A DNA stretch of 47,500 nt, taken from positions 1-47,500 of the forward strand of contig JAQGDQ010001056.1 of the NCBI GenBank assembly GCA_030141605.1. Reading direction: 5' to 3'. Numbering within the stretch: the first letter of the stretch is position 1; the number at the start of each line of letters is the position of its first letter. The translations under genes and the position numbers were made by a program. The notes beneath the pieces are model-generated. The model was not told the DNA's origin. It did no database searches and was given only the letters and a program-made list of their open reading frames with translations. Below, piece after piece: positions 10,155 to 20,151 of this stretch. The stretch comes from Tubiluchus corallicola. Its lineage: Eukaryota; Priapulida; Priapulimorpha; Priapulimorphida; Tubiluchidae.

Positions 10155-11163
10155 GTCGTAGTTATGCTTCATTATTTGCTTACTTGCAACATTTCAATAA
10201 CACATTTATACAGCTGCAGTATAATCATTTTCTTTTGCTGCTTCAAGTATTACTTCAAAGCATGTGCAAATAAGTTAACGAATATGAATAGGTATATTTA
10301 ATAAGGAATGTTATAATCAATATTACGTGTATATGAATGTATATAGAAGGTTCTATAACCTTAGGGTGCGTTCAAACTAGCGAGCAAAACTTGTGAGTTA
10401 CTGTCATTCTGACATTCTGACGCAAGCTGACATTCAGCACTCTATTCACTACGAGATGTGTCGAGAGTAACTCGCCGAAGCGTTCACACAAGGAAGTAAA
10501 TCAACTCACAGCACTGTCGAAGAGTTTGCAAAAACTTACCGACAGTAACTTGCAAAGCAGTCCACACTTGCGAGTTTCCTGTCAGAGATAAAATACGCAA
10601 CAATTGGGAAAATGCTTATTGAGCAAGCCAATGTAGCAAGTTTCATTTATTTGCTTACACAAAAAAACTCATCATACTTACATGTATATATGCAAAACAG
10701 AAGCTGAAAACAAGAGGAAAGATTTTGCTATAATTTTTACATTCAAACTTCGTAAGATTTAGCGATAATAGAGTGTCCTGTAATTATGTAATCTTTTAAT
10801 AATTATGACGTGCATTCGTGAATATACTTCGACACCTGGTTTCCATAAATAATGTACAAATACATGACCGTCGAGCTGTCACACTAATGATTGAGCACAC
10901 GTACTACTGAGGTGAGCATACCTCTTGGGAAATCAAGCTTAATAATGTATTACAAGTGGCTAATATCACTTCTCCTAGTGACACGTTAAAGATTAAGCGT
11001 GTTTTGAAGGTATGCTCCCAGTAGGATGTGTGTTTTTGGCAATGTGTCAGCGTCTTTCTCTCTTTCGTGAATTTGCTTGTAACTGAAAACTGAAACCCAT
11101 TAAGTGATTTTTTATGCGTACACCCACGAGAAAACGTCATGGATGAAATAACGACTCCTGGAT
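10155..11163. other. Possible degraded DNA transposon with subterminal repeats (10364-10590); rest unrecognised
   Basis: Between 10364 and 10590 the motif GCGTTCAAACTAGCGAG recurs in variants (GCGTTCACACAAGGAAG near 10484, AGTCCACACTTGCGAG near 10559), together with GAGTTACTGTC and its inverse GACAGTAACTTG. Clusters of short direct and inverted motifs like this are typical of transposon ends. No clean termini were found. Nothing recognised in 10600-11163. Confidence 0.4.
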
Positions 11164-11766
11164 TTAAGGAAAAACCGGACCCAATCTTAAACTGTAGCTC
11201 AAAACAATCTACTCTTTAAAATATTAAAAGGAAATAAACTATTTTTTCAAAAATGATTTACGTGAAAGAATTATTACCACACAAACGCAATTTCACGTTC
11301 GCGCCACTAGTTCTTCGCTGTTACATGCATTTCGCCATTCGCTAGTTAGACAGGCACTAGCGCCTGCATTTCGGAGAGTGATGCACAAAAAACTGGTGCT
11401 GTACCTCTCAGTTAAGATGTATTAGTTTGTGAAGAACTACGCACGTTCGACAGCTCATGCGTGAGCACAGCGGTAAATTTGAAATTTGAATTTTTATCTT
11501 AAAGCTTGCCTAGTTTTAGTACAACACACTGAATATCTTACAGTAACACTGTACTTCAATTTTCGTTTTCTCAACCCGTTTACAACACGCTCATTGAATG
11601 TTTTTGCTATTAAAAATTATGTTAGTTTGTGACGACATCAATAGTTGGACTCGCCCGCCGTTAATTTAAATTTAATCAAATACTTAATTATCTGAAAGGC
11701 TTTTGCAGTATTAATTATGTTAAAATGTATACTTTTTTTTATCAGACATAAAAATGGGGTAGTATT
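11164..11766 (+). mobile_element. Family A element, copy A2 (right tip missing)
   Basis: Left end on TTAA (11164-11167), followed by the A-type sequence AAACCGGACCCAATCTTAAA. It includes the CAGGCACTAGCGCCTG palindrome with one mismatch and the GTTCGACAGCTCATGCGTGA block. Similarity stops after ATGGGGTAGTAT, about 30 bp before the expected right tip. Confidence 0.8.
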
Positions 11767-11854
11767 GGTAAAAGTATTATTACCGTAGAATCTTAATTAC
11801 CTCGCTATTGCATGCATTTGCATTACACGCTCTTACATGCTGTTACATTTACAG

Positions 11855-11950
11855 GTGACTAAACTTGAAGCTGATGAAGATAATTTATTAGAAGATCCAG
11901 CAAGTGAAGAAGAAGTGGATGTCTTAGAATTAAACAGTGAACATCGTTAG
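11855..11950 (+). CDS. Candidate terminal coding exon, acidic C-terminus (31 codons plus stop)
   Basis: A pyrimidine-leaning stretch ends in TTACATTTACAG (acceptor AG at 11853-11854). It is followed by an open frame to TAG at 11948-11950. In phase 0 it encodes a strongly acidic peptide: VTKLEADEDNLLEDPASEEE, then VDVLELNSEHR, then stop. Eleven of 31 residues are Asp or Glu, and Leu, Val and Ala fill the rest, which is unlike chance translation of the AT-rich surroundings. It could be the last exon of a plus-strand host gene whose other exons I could not find. It could also be a fragment of a DNA-transposon ORF: acidic stretches like this occur near piggyBac transposase N-termini, and two TTAA-bounded family A pieces flank it. 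I do not recognise a family. Confidence 0.4.
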   Translation: MTKLEADEDNLLEDPASEEEVDVLELNSEHR

Positions 11951-12005
11951 ACCAATCAAGCATAAACAATATACTGCAATGGCCTAAAGCCTCTTTTTAT
12001 CCTTG

Positions 12006-13460
12006 GTGCCAAGGCTTGCAGTACGGTACAGTACGAAAAAAATAGCGTACCGTAATTCCGTACAGTACCTACAAAATCGAATCATACCGAACTAGTGCGT
12101 TAAAATACCCTACGTAATTTCGTACAGTACCTACAAAATCGAATCATACCGAACTAGTGCGATAAAATACCGTACCGTAATTCCGTACAGTACCTACAAA
12201 ATCGAATCATACCGAACTAGCACGATAAAATACCGTACCGTAATTCCGTACAGTACCTACAAAATCGAATCATACCGAACTAGTGCGATAAAATACCGTA
12301 CCGTAATTCCGTACAGTACCTACAAAATCGAATCATACCGAACTAGTACGATAAAATACCGTACCGTAATTCCGTACAGTACCTACAAAATCGAATCATA
12401 CCGAACTAGTACGATAAAATACCGTACCGTAATTCCGTACAGTACCTACAAAATCGAATCATACCGAACTAGTACGATAAAATACCGTACGTAATTCCGT
12501 ACAGTACCTACAAAATCAATCATACCGAACTAAAAATACCTACGTAATTCCGTACAGTACCTACAAAATCGAATCATACCGAACTAGTACGATAAAATAC
12601 CGTACCGTAATTCCGTACAGTACCTACAAAATCGAATCATACCGAACTAGTGCGATAAAATACCGTACCGTAATTCCGTACAGTACCTACAAAATCGAAT
12701 CATACCGAACTAGTACGATAAAATACCGTACCGTAATTCCGTACAGTACCTACAAAATCGAATCATACCGAACTAGTGCGATAAAATACCGTACCGTAAT
12801 TCCGTACAGTACTACAAAATCGAATCATACCGAACTAGTGCGATAAAATACCGTACCGTAATTCCGTACAGTACCTACAAAATCGAATCATACCGAACTA
12901 GTGCGATAAAATACCGTACCGTAATTCCGTACAGTACCTACAAAATCGAATCATACCGAACTAGTGCGATAAAATACCGTACCGTAATTCCGTACAGTAC
13001 CTACAAAATCGAATCATACCGAATAGTCGATAAAATACCGTACCGTAATTCCGTACAGTACCACAAAATCGAATCATACCGAACTAGTGCGATAAAATAC
13101 CGTACCGTAATTCCGTACAGTACCTACAAAATCGAATCATACCGAACTAGTGCGATAAAATACCGTACCGTAATTCCGTACAGTACCTACAAAATCGAAT
13201 CATACCGAACTAGTGCGATAAAATACCGTACCGTAATTCCGTACAGTACCTACAAAATCGAATCATACCGAACTAGTACGATAAAATACCGCACCGTAAT
13301 TCCGTACAGTACCTACAAAATCGAATCATACCGAACTAGTACGATAAAATACCCTACGTAATTTCGTACCGTACCTACAAAATCGAATCATACCGAACTA
13401 GTACCCTAAAATACCCTACGTAATTTTGTACCGTACTGTGCCGTACTGTCAGCCTTGCTC
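12006..13460. repeat. 63-bp tandem array, about 22 units, enclosed by inverted repeats
   Basis: The unit contains TAATTCCGTACAGTACCTAC, AAAATCGAATCATACCGAAC and TAGTRCGATAAAATACCGTA, and repeats every 63 bp (unit starts near 12178, 12241, 12304, 12367 and so on). Units are nearly identical; the main variant is TAGTGCG versus TAGTACG. A few units have small deletions (near 12500-12545, 13021-13065). The array is bracketed by CAAGGCTTGCAGTACGGTAC (from 12010) and, inverted on the right, CAAGGCTGACAGTACGG (ending near 13457). The whole therefore looks like one inverted-repeat-ended element with an amplified core. No ORF. Confidence 0.95.
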
Positions 13461-13466
13461 GGTGCC

Positions 13467-13616
13467 CTCATATATCTATGCCAACTTGCCGCAAAACTTA
13501 GTTTTGTACTAATAGAAATACCTCAATTACCAGTTGGTCATTCTGTCCAGTTAGTAACACATATTAAGCAAGACTTTCACGAGGTAATTTTTTACCCCGC
13601 TTGGTCTTTGTTGTAA
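13467..13616 (+). other. Open 49-codon stretch, possible coding remnant
   Basis: One frame stays open from the end of the tandem array to TAA at 13614-13616. It has ordinary protein-like composition (for example IPQLPVGHSVQLVTHIKQDF) but no start codon. I recognise no family. It lies between family A pieces A2 and A6, so a transposase remnant is possible; chance cannot be excluded at this length. Confidence 0.25.
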
Positions 13617-13640
13617 CAAAAAAACCACTTGGTCGGCTAA

Positions 13641-13773
13641 GGGTTAATTAAGTTTTTAACCGGTTATTTAATTATCAGAAACGCTTTGAGAGTATTATAG
13701 GTGTTAAAATGTATACTTTTTGCCGTACTTCAAAATAAAGTATGATTTGAAAAATCATCCCATTTGCCTTTAA
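13641..13773 (+). mobile_element. Family A fragment, copy A6 (right end only)
   Basis: GTTAATTAAGTTTTTAACCG through GTTAAAATGTATACTTTTTG to CCTTTAA matches the right 130 bp of A1 in the same orientation and ends on TTAA at 13770-13773. Confidence 0.75.
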
Positions 13774-14534
13774 ACGCATTTCTTGGTTTTCCTTTTTACC
13801 AATATACATATATATTGTATGTTCAAAGGATGTTGGATGTTTTATTGTGAACCAATAATGGATTGGCTTAGTTTGTTGAGTAATGTAATTATTTGTTGCC
13901 TAGCTTTTCATCACTAGTAATGTTTATAGTGCAGAATGCTACTACTAATTTCTTAATACATTAACCTTGTAGGCTCAGCTGAAATTGTCAATTTATCCGA
14001 TATTGTGCCACGACAAACACATGATAATTACTAGCACGGCTGATAAATACTCTTCACAATTTCGCAAAATTACTGTTATTGCTATGGTTACGGCGTGTCG
14101 CTAATGGTGAAATATCAAACTACAACTAACAGGGAACGGACAATAATTACTATGTAAAAGTTTATTATAACATTTGTGCCTACTTGCATATTTCGTTATA
14201 GAACACTATTGGGCAATAATGCATGATTATCCAATTACGTAGCCCCCCGACATCAATTTGTACTTACTTGCACGCCTTTGTGGATGCTAAAAGAGAATTT
14301 GCTTCGACCTTAAAGCCTATTATATTACGGTCATCAAACAAAGAAGTTGTTAAAGGACAAGAAAAGGGGTGCCTGAAGTAGGTTTTAGAAAATTCGCCTT
14401 AAAAACTTATATTACTTTATAGCAATTTCATACGTATATCATACTCGTATTGAAAGGAATTTTTGTTTGTTTTCGCTTTAAATCTCTCCCAATTCTGTTC
14501 CGACCCCGCCATTACTTGACGTCACTAGGCAAAC
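13774..14534. other. No feature recognised
   Basis: No exon or named repeat seen. Confidence 0.4.
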
Positions 14535-14808
14535 GTTGCTGACACGATAGAGTTATTTAAAATTTTACTCAATTAGTGACATGTGCGAAACGAATTCTCG
14601 GATTATTTTTTCAAAGTTTACACAATGTTATCCTAACTTGTTTCAAATGACCTGTCGTCAAAATGGCTGCGTCTAACGGTCATAGCAGGAGTTTAAATTT
14701 ACGAGTTTTATACAGCGTTACTGCCGATTGGAAGTACTGTGTGTAAAAGGCAGTATGTAAGTGATATAAAATTTCAAGACAAATTTTTAAGCTTTATGCA
14801 TACGGAGG
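14535..14808 (-). mobile_element. Family B fragment
   Basis: The inverse of the B consensus: TTGTTTCAAATGACCTGTCG, CAAAATGGCTGCGTCTAACG, AGGAGTTTAAATTTACGAG, then GTGATATAAAATTTCAAGAC at the outer end. Confidence 0.7.
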
Positions 14809-15572
14809 GTTTCTTGTGCTTTAAAACAAAAGCTTTATTTCAAGAACGCAAAGGTCAATAAAATGAAACAACAACGTGATTTTAGTGCTTAACTGAGACT
14901 GCTAAACTGAAGTTTTACTGCAAGGCTATTAACAGCTTTTAGCTTGTGTAGAAAATATTATTTCAAATTATTTTGACGCAAGAATTTACTTTGTTACAAC
15001 TTTGTTTTGCGACAAAAAAGGAAGCTAAGTTTGACTAATTATTTTGTCCAATCAACATGTTTAGGCAAACTGTAAAAATCTACCGCACGTCATTTAGTAC
15101 TTTCAACAAAGTACAAGCACAGAACATGAGTTTAAATCAACACATGTTGCGACCTATCGGATAAAGGTATATCTGATGAGGCCAAATTGATGTCGCTGAC
15201 TATACGAAAATAGCAATTTTGTTACGAGTGGCGTATAGTGATATCATTTGCTAAGTTCCTGAATGGAGATACATTGGAACTAGATTAGTGCTAAGCTCGG
15301 CAGGGGCAAGCGAGCTAATAAATAATGCATTGAACGGCAAATAGATCTATAGGAAGTAATCAACTTCGTATTCTAAAATTGCACAAATGTCACAACGGTC
15401 TTTTAGTTGTCAATGAAGTGTGACTGCTGAAGGTAATTAATTGAACAATGTGCACCATTGCGATATCTGTACATGTAGGTGCGTTTAGGTTTTGGAAACA
15501 TTGTACCCATAAACACGTCACACCAGTTTCACGTAATTTGAGAAATCACTACTCTATTCATCATCGGTTTAG
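14809..15572. other. No feature recognised
   Basis: No exon or named repeat seen upstream of the TTCNNNGAA array. Confidence 0.4.
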
Positions 15573-15770
15573 TTCCCAGAAAAAGTGTTTCCCAGAAGAA
15601 ATAATTTCCCGAAAAAAATTTCTGGGAAATGGCAATTCTGGGAAATTTTTTTTCGAGGAGTTTTTTTGGAAAGTAAATTTTTCTGGCAAAAAAGTTTTCT
15701 GTGAAATTTTTTTGTCGGGGTAAAATGTTCTGGCAAAACACATTTTTTGAAAAAGCTTTTTGGGAAACGA
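15573..15770. repeat. Degenerate 15-16-bp array of TTCNNNGAA palindromes
   Basis: Perfect TTCNNNGAA motifs stand at 15573 and 15589 (TTCCCAGAA), 15620 and 15636 (TTCTGGGAA) and 15697 (TTCTGTGAA). Near matches are at 15606, 15681 and 15728. Spacings are 16, 31, 16 and 61 bp, close to multiples of 15.5, so this is probably a diverged minisatellite. The motif equals the STAT (GAS) consensus. Overlapping ORFs on both strands, Phe/Lys/Ser-rich, are products of the repeat. Confidence 0.7.
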
Positions 15771-15831
15771 ATCTTCCCCTTCATCATCTCATACAGTTTA
15801 AATATAGCCGCCATTTGAGTTTGGGTGTGTA

Positions 15832-15951
15832 CACGTACGAGGAACGAACGACAGGGTCAAAGAAAGGAAAGGATATTTGGGCGCGTACAACGAGGAAAAA
15901 TGGAGGGGTGGATACAAAAAATAATGTTGCACAGACAATCGAGCTGCTTTA
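15832..15951 (+). other. Short open frame ending at the A3 insertion
   Basis: A plus-strand frame (YEERTTGSKKGKDIWARTTR and onward) has protein-like composition, but its stop TAA is the TTAA at the border of element A3. There is no convincing acceptor. A remnant or chance ORF. Confidence 0.2.
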
Positions 15952-16591
15952 AAGGAAGACAGAACGATTTTTCATGTACTACCTCATTTTCAAGTCCGTT
16001 AAAAAGCATACATTGTAATACAATTAATATTGCAAAAGCCTTTCTGGTAATTAAATTATAGATTAAAAACTTAATTAACGGCGGGCGAGCCCAACTGTTG
16101 ATGACATCACAAATTAACATAATTTTCAACAGCAAAAATATTTCACGAGCGTGTTACACGTGCTGTGTGTGTGTAAGATATCAGTACAGTGCTGTGTGTA
16201 AGATATCAGTGTGTTGTACTAAGACTAGGCAAGTTTTAAGATAAAAATTCAAATTTCAAATTTACCGCTGTGCTTACGCATGAGTTGACGAACGTGTGTA
16301 AAATATAAACTATATTTATTTATATATATGACGTTCGTTATAAACTAACACGTCTGAACTGAGAGGTACAGCACCTGTTTTTCGTGCAGTGCGTTTCCGA
16401 AATGCAGGCGCTAGTGCCTGTCTAACTAGCGAATGGCGAAATGCATCTATCAGCGAATGCGAAATTGTGTTTGTGTGGCAATAATTCTTTCACGTAAGTC
16501 ATTTTTGAAAAAATAGTATGTTTCCTTTCAATGTTTTAAAGAGTAGATTGTTTTGACCTGCAGTTTAAGATAGGGACCGGTTTTGCTTTAA
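15949..16591 (-). mobile_element. Family A element, copy A3 (complete, TTAA-bounded)
   Basis: TTAA at 15949-15952 and 16588-16591. It begins AAGGAAGACAGAACGATTTT and ends GGGACCGGTTTTGC, the reverse orientation of A1. It contains CAGGCGCTAGTGCCTG and a local duplication around GTGTAAGATATCAGT (16170-16212). Confidence 0.85.
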
Positions 16592-16732
16592 ATGCTGTGT
16601 TTTGTACTGCCTTTCATTACCAAACATTCACGTGATACGCAATATAAGAAAAGTAAATTAAGCAAATCCAGCCAACGGCTACGTTATATAGTCTACCTAA
16701 ACAATTACTAATTTTGCCACGCCAATCTTCTC

Positions 16733-17345
16733 TTGTCCACTAATAGAAACAGGTGGATAACTGAATGCCTTTGCGTTGCATATATGTGGACGAAACTAGT
16801 TACAAATCATTCTAAGATCGATACCCACTGCGTATTTATATCACACAGCTTTTTGTATGGACTTAATATGAGTGATACTAGTTTATGTCCATGTGGAGAA
16901 GAAGAGCAAACTCCTCAGCACATTTTATTCAAAAGCAATAAAGTAGATAACACAAAAAGAATGCGTTTCATAGAAACAGCTGATGCCAGTTATGCAAGTA
17001 ATATTATGCCTCAATCTAATAAAAATTTAATAATGGCTTTTACTAACCTGATAAGAGATAGTTTTATACTAAATAATTGTTAATTTTGGGCACGCTCGGG
17101 TATATAAAAATAAATTATGTATGTGTATACAGCTAATTAATGTGTATAATACTTGTGAATCATTTGAAATTAAATCTAATTTAAGTATAATATGTTATTC
17201 ATTGTACATAGTGTGAAACTGGAAATATTTAAAAGATTTGTTATATGAAAATGTAAATTGTTGATCTGAGCCTGCAGAAAGAGGCACCTTTTTGTACATA
17301 CGTTCATTTTTTTAATAAAGACTTATTACTAAAATAAAAAAAATT
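16733..17345 (+). pseudogene. LINE ORF2 C-terminal fragment with 3' UTR and poly(A)
   Basis: The ORF 16733-17083 (116 codons) carries the C-terminal cysteine-histidine segment of Jockey/I/CR1-type non-LTR retrotransposons: DTSLCPCGEEEQTPQHILF, with Cys-x-Cys and a downstream His. The usual last Cys after the His is replaced by Ser (HILFKSNK), suggesting loss of function. Preceding residues (FISHSFLYGLNMSD) fit the linker before this motif. After the stop at 17083 comes an AT-rich 3' UTR with AATAAAG near 17316 and a short A-rich tail near 17335-17345. The element is 5'-truncated at roughly 16730. Clade assignment is tentative. Confidence 0.8.
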
Positions 17346-17348
17346 ATA

Positions 17349-18829
17349 GGGGTAGGCATAAGAACATGAAGATTTGAAATTTTGTACCGCCTACCTGCTG
17401 GCTTTCTGCACACAGAGCTTGCGTCAGCAGCAACGCCGTATAAAACTTAAGGCGAAGATAAGGCTATATTAAAGTTTGTCCCAAAGAAAATTGCGTACAA
17501 AGTTATAATAATTACTTAACATTCATCTCGCCTGTTTGAAAGATATGTAACTGAAAAGGAAAATTCTTAGTAATTTAAAATGTTCGGGGCAGCAGGTAAA
17601 CGTGATTGGTTCACTACAAAACATATTACACTTTATTACTCTTTACTGAAAAGGTAAAGTAATTCATATTTTTGTTTATTTAGTAGAGTGTGTGCTACGA
17701 ATCCTTAGATTATTTTTCCGAACTTCACGTAATGTCATTTAAAGGAAGACAGGATGATTTTTCATTTACTCTGCCCCATTTTCAAGTCTGTTAAAAACTA
17801 TACATTTTACCACAATGAATGCTGCAACCAGCGAATGGCGAAACGCATGTAACAGTGAAGAACTGTGATGTACCGTTGTGCTCACGCATGAGCTGTCGAA
17901 CGTGAGCAGTTCGTCACAAGCTAGCACATCTGAACTGAAAGGTACAGCACTTGTTTTTGTGCAATGCGTTTCTGAAATGCAGGCGCTAGTGCCTGTCTAA
18001 CTATTGAATGGTGAAATGCATGTAACAGCGAGGAACTAGGGGCGTGAACATGAAATTGTGTTCGTGTGGTAATAATTCTTTCACGTAAGTCATTTTTGAA
18101 AAAAAAATAGTATGTTTGCTTTCAATATTTTAAAGAGTAGATTGTTTTGAACTACAGTTTAAAATTGGGTCCGGTTTTACTTTAATTTCTTATTCAACGA
18201 CTGGCCGTTAATATGGCTGCGCGCGGAGTATGATAATTGTCATCGCGGGAGAAAACTTTTACTTACGTAAAACTAGAAAATTCGCCTTGAAATTCACCTA
18301 CATACTTATCTTATTGTATTAACAGCAACGCTGTAAAAAACTTGTAAATTTAAACTCCCTCGATGACCGTTGGGTGCAGCCATTTTGACGGGAAGTTGTT
18401 TGAAACAAGTTTAGACAACTATTATGTAAAATTTGAAAAAACAATCACAGCATTCGTAGCACAAACTTCACAAACCAAGCAAAAGTATAAATAAGTATAA
18501 ATTAGATTAAAGTCAATAAGATTAAAAATAAAATGAGAAGGTGAGTCAGCGACATTTTACCAGTTGGCGGGAACATTTTAAATGGCTAAGAATTTTCTTT
18601 TCAAGTTAAGTAAGTTATTCAAGCAGGTAAGCAATGCTGGGTGATATAACTTTGTGTGGAAAGTTTTTTGAGACATTAGTTTAAAATAGCCTTTTTCCCT
18701 TTTAAGTTTTAAACAGCGTTACTGCTAACACAACCTCTGTGTGCAGAAAGCCAGCAGGTAGGTGACACAAAATTTCAAAACGTATTTTTGGGTATATGTA
18801 ATAATTCTGTATCTTTATGTTCTTATCCC
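17349..18829. mobile_element. Family B inverted pair interrupted by an A element
   Basis: The left part (17349-17738 and 18186-18270) is a B copy in minus orientation. Its outer end reads ATAAGAACATGAAGATTTG, then CTACCTGCTGGCTTTCTGCA. The right part (18282-18829) is a B copy in plus orientation whose outer end is the inverse of the same sequence, ending TTATGTTCTTATCCC. Element A4 splits the left copy between AATGTCA and TTTCTTATTCAAC. The outer repeats of roughly 90 bp define the family B terminus. Confidence 0.7.
17739..18185 (-). mobile_element. Family A element, copy A4 (rearranged, nested in family B)
   Basis: TTAA at 17739-17742 and 18182-18185. The left ends match A3 and A5, but about 150 bp of the middle are replaced by an extra copy of the GCGAATGGCGAAACGCATGT segment (near 17829), which recurs in its normal place near 18005. 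An internal deletion with duplication. Confidence 0.8.
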
Positions 18830-20099
18830 TCGATCAATTTGTGGGAATTGGGAGAGAGTCATCTTAAACAAACTTATGATTCCTTTAAAGTTCTAGAACT
18901 GATGTAAAACGCTCGGAAGAGAATGGCTCCAATTTTCCGTGTAACGTTCAAAATAGCTGCATTCATAAGTGTTAACACGCTTTACATAAATCTTTGTATA
19001 TAATAATCCGAAATGGCATAAATAAGCGGCTATGTTCACAGTTTGAGGATCAAAGCAGACAATCGTTGTACCACAGATACCACAAGCGCTAAATGGCCGT
19101 CAAGAATGCCAAAACTATGCATATGTGCACCCAAACACCAAACAAACAAACAGAAGACAACTGACGTGTCTTTGAGTGCCAGTAATGCAGTAAAAAGCTT
19201 ACGAAACGCATAAATGAAACCCAAGAAAGTTGGTTTTGTTACTTGCAGGGATAACGATATACTTCTTCAGTTCACAATTTTCTTCATTTGCCAGGAAGCA
19301 CCATCATAGTGAACAGGAGCCTGAAACTAACCTCACAATATCTATTCCCTCTAGTCAAATTCATGTATATTTTTTTCATGACGCCATCACGTTGTGCATG
19401 AATATTCAGATGCAACTGATTGAACACTGAATCGTTAGATGGAGAGCCAAAAAGGAGACGCTTATAAAAAATGACAGGATCTTTTCAACTGGTGAAATTT
19501 TGCAAACAGCTTTGTTAAGCCATGTCAAAGTCTGGCAAAGACGCATGTCAGCACCACAAAGACAAGCAATACGCTTTCCACTCGCTATGTTTGTCGTGTT
19601 TTTGTCATCTTCGCAAAATGTAAATGGAAAATATTTCTGTCGAAGAAAGCTACAATTGTCCATCGTTCAAACAAAATGTCAGCTATATGAAAACGCATCT
19701 GCATGGCTTCCGTCTATACGAGAGAGCAAAATATTGTGATGCCTATATACCCTCGGGAATGTAGCGAAATAAAATTTCCTGGGCTGGCTGAAAAATATTT
19801 TTGCTTTATTTACCATTGTTCGACGACGATGGAATATGGACAGGTATTGTGAAATTTAATTAAGATAAGCACTAGACCCTGTAACGTTTATTTTTGAAGT
19901 AAATTACGTAGAATGCGTTGATAATAGAAATGTTTCTTCAATAACGACACACGCCAAGCTTCGTGCAAATTTACACTGCCCAAAACTACAAAAAGTTTAA
20001 CAATAGACTATATAATAGCCGATCAGATAAAATAAAGTAAAATGTTTTTGTGGCGAAACTGTGTTTTCTAATCAAACAAGGAATATTTTTTCTCTGTTT
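18830..20099. other. No gene recognised; expected intron of the 20152 gene
   Basis: This lies 3' of the minus-strand exon and should hold intron sequence if the gene continues. Short ORFs (19036-19224, 19406-19663, 19500-19739) lack splice-site support and known motifs. Confidence 0.4.
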
Positions 20100-20151
20100 T
20101 TATAACTGATCTACTATTATAAAGCAATAAAATATGAAATGTTTAACATAC

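Noticed and set aside
12006-13460. CRISPR-like array
   Set aside because: Units are contiguous with no variable spacers; this is a satellite.
15448-15814. Four overlapping Phe/Lys-rich ORFs on both strands
   Set aside because: They arise from the periodic TTCNNNGAA array.
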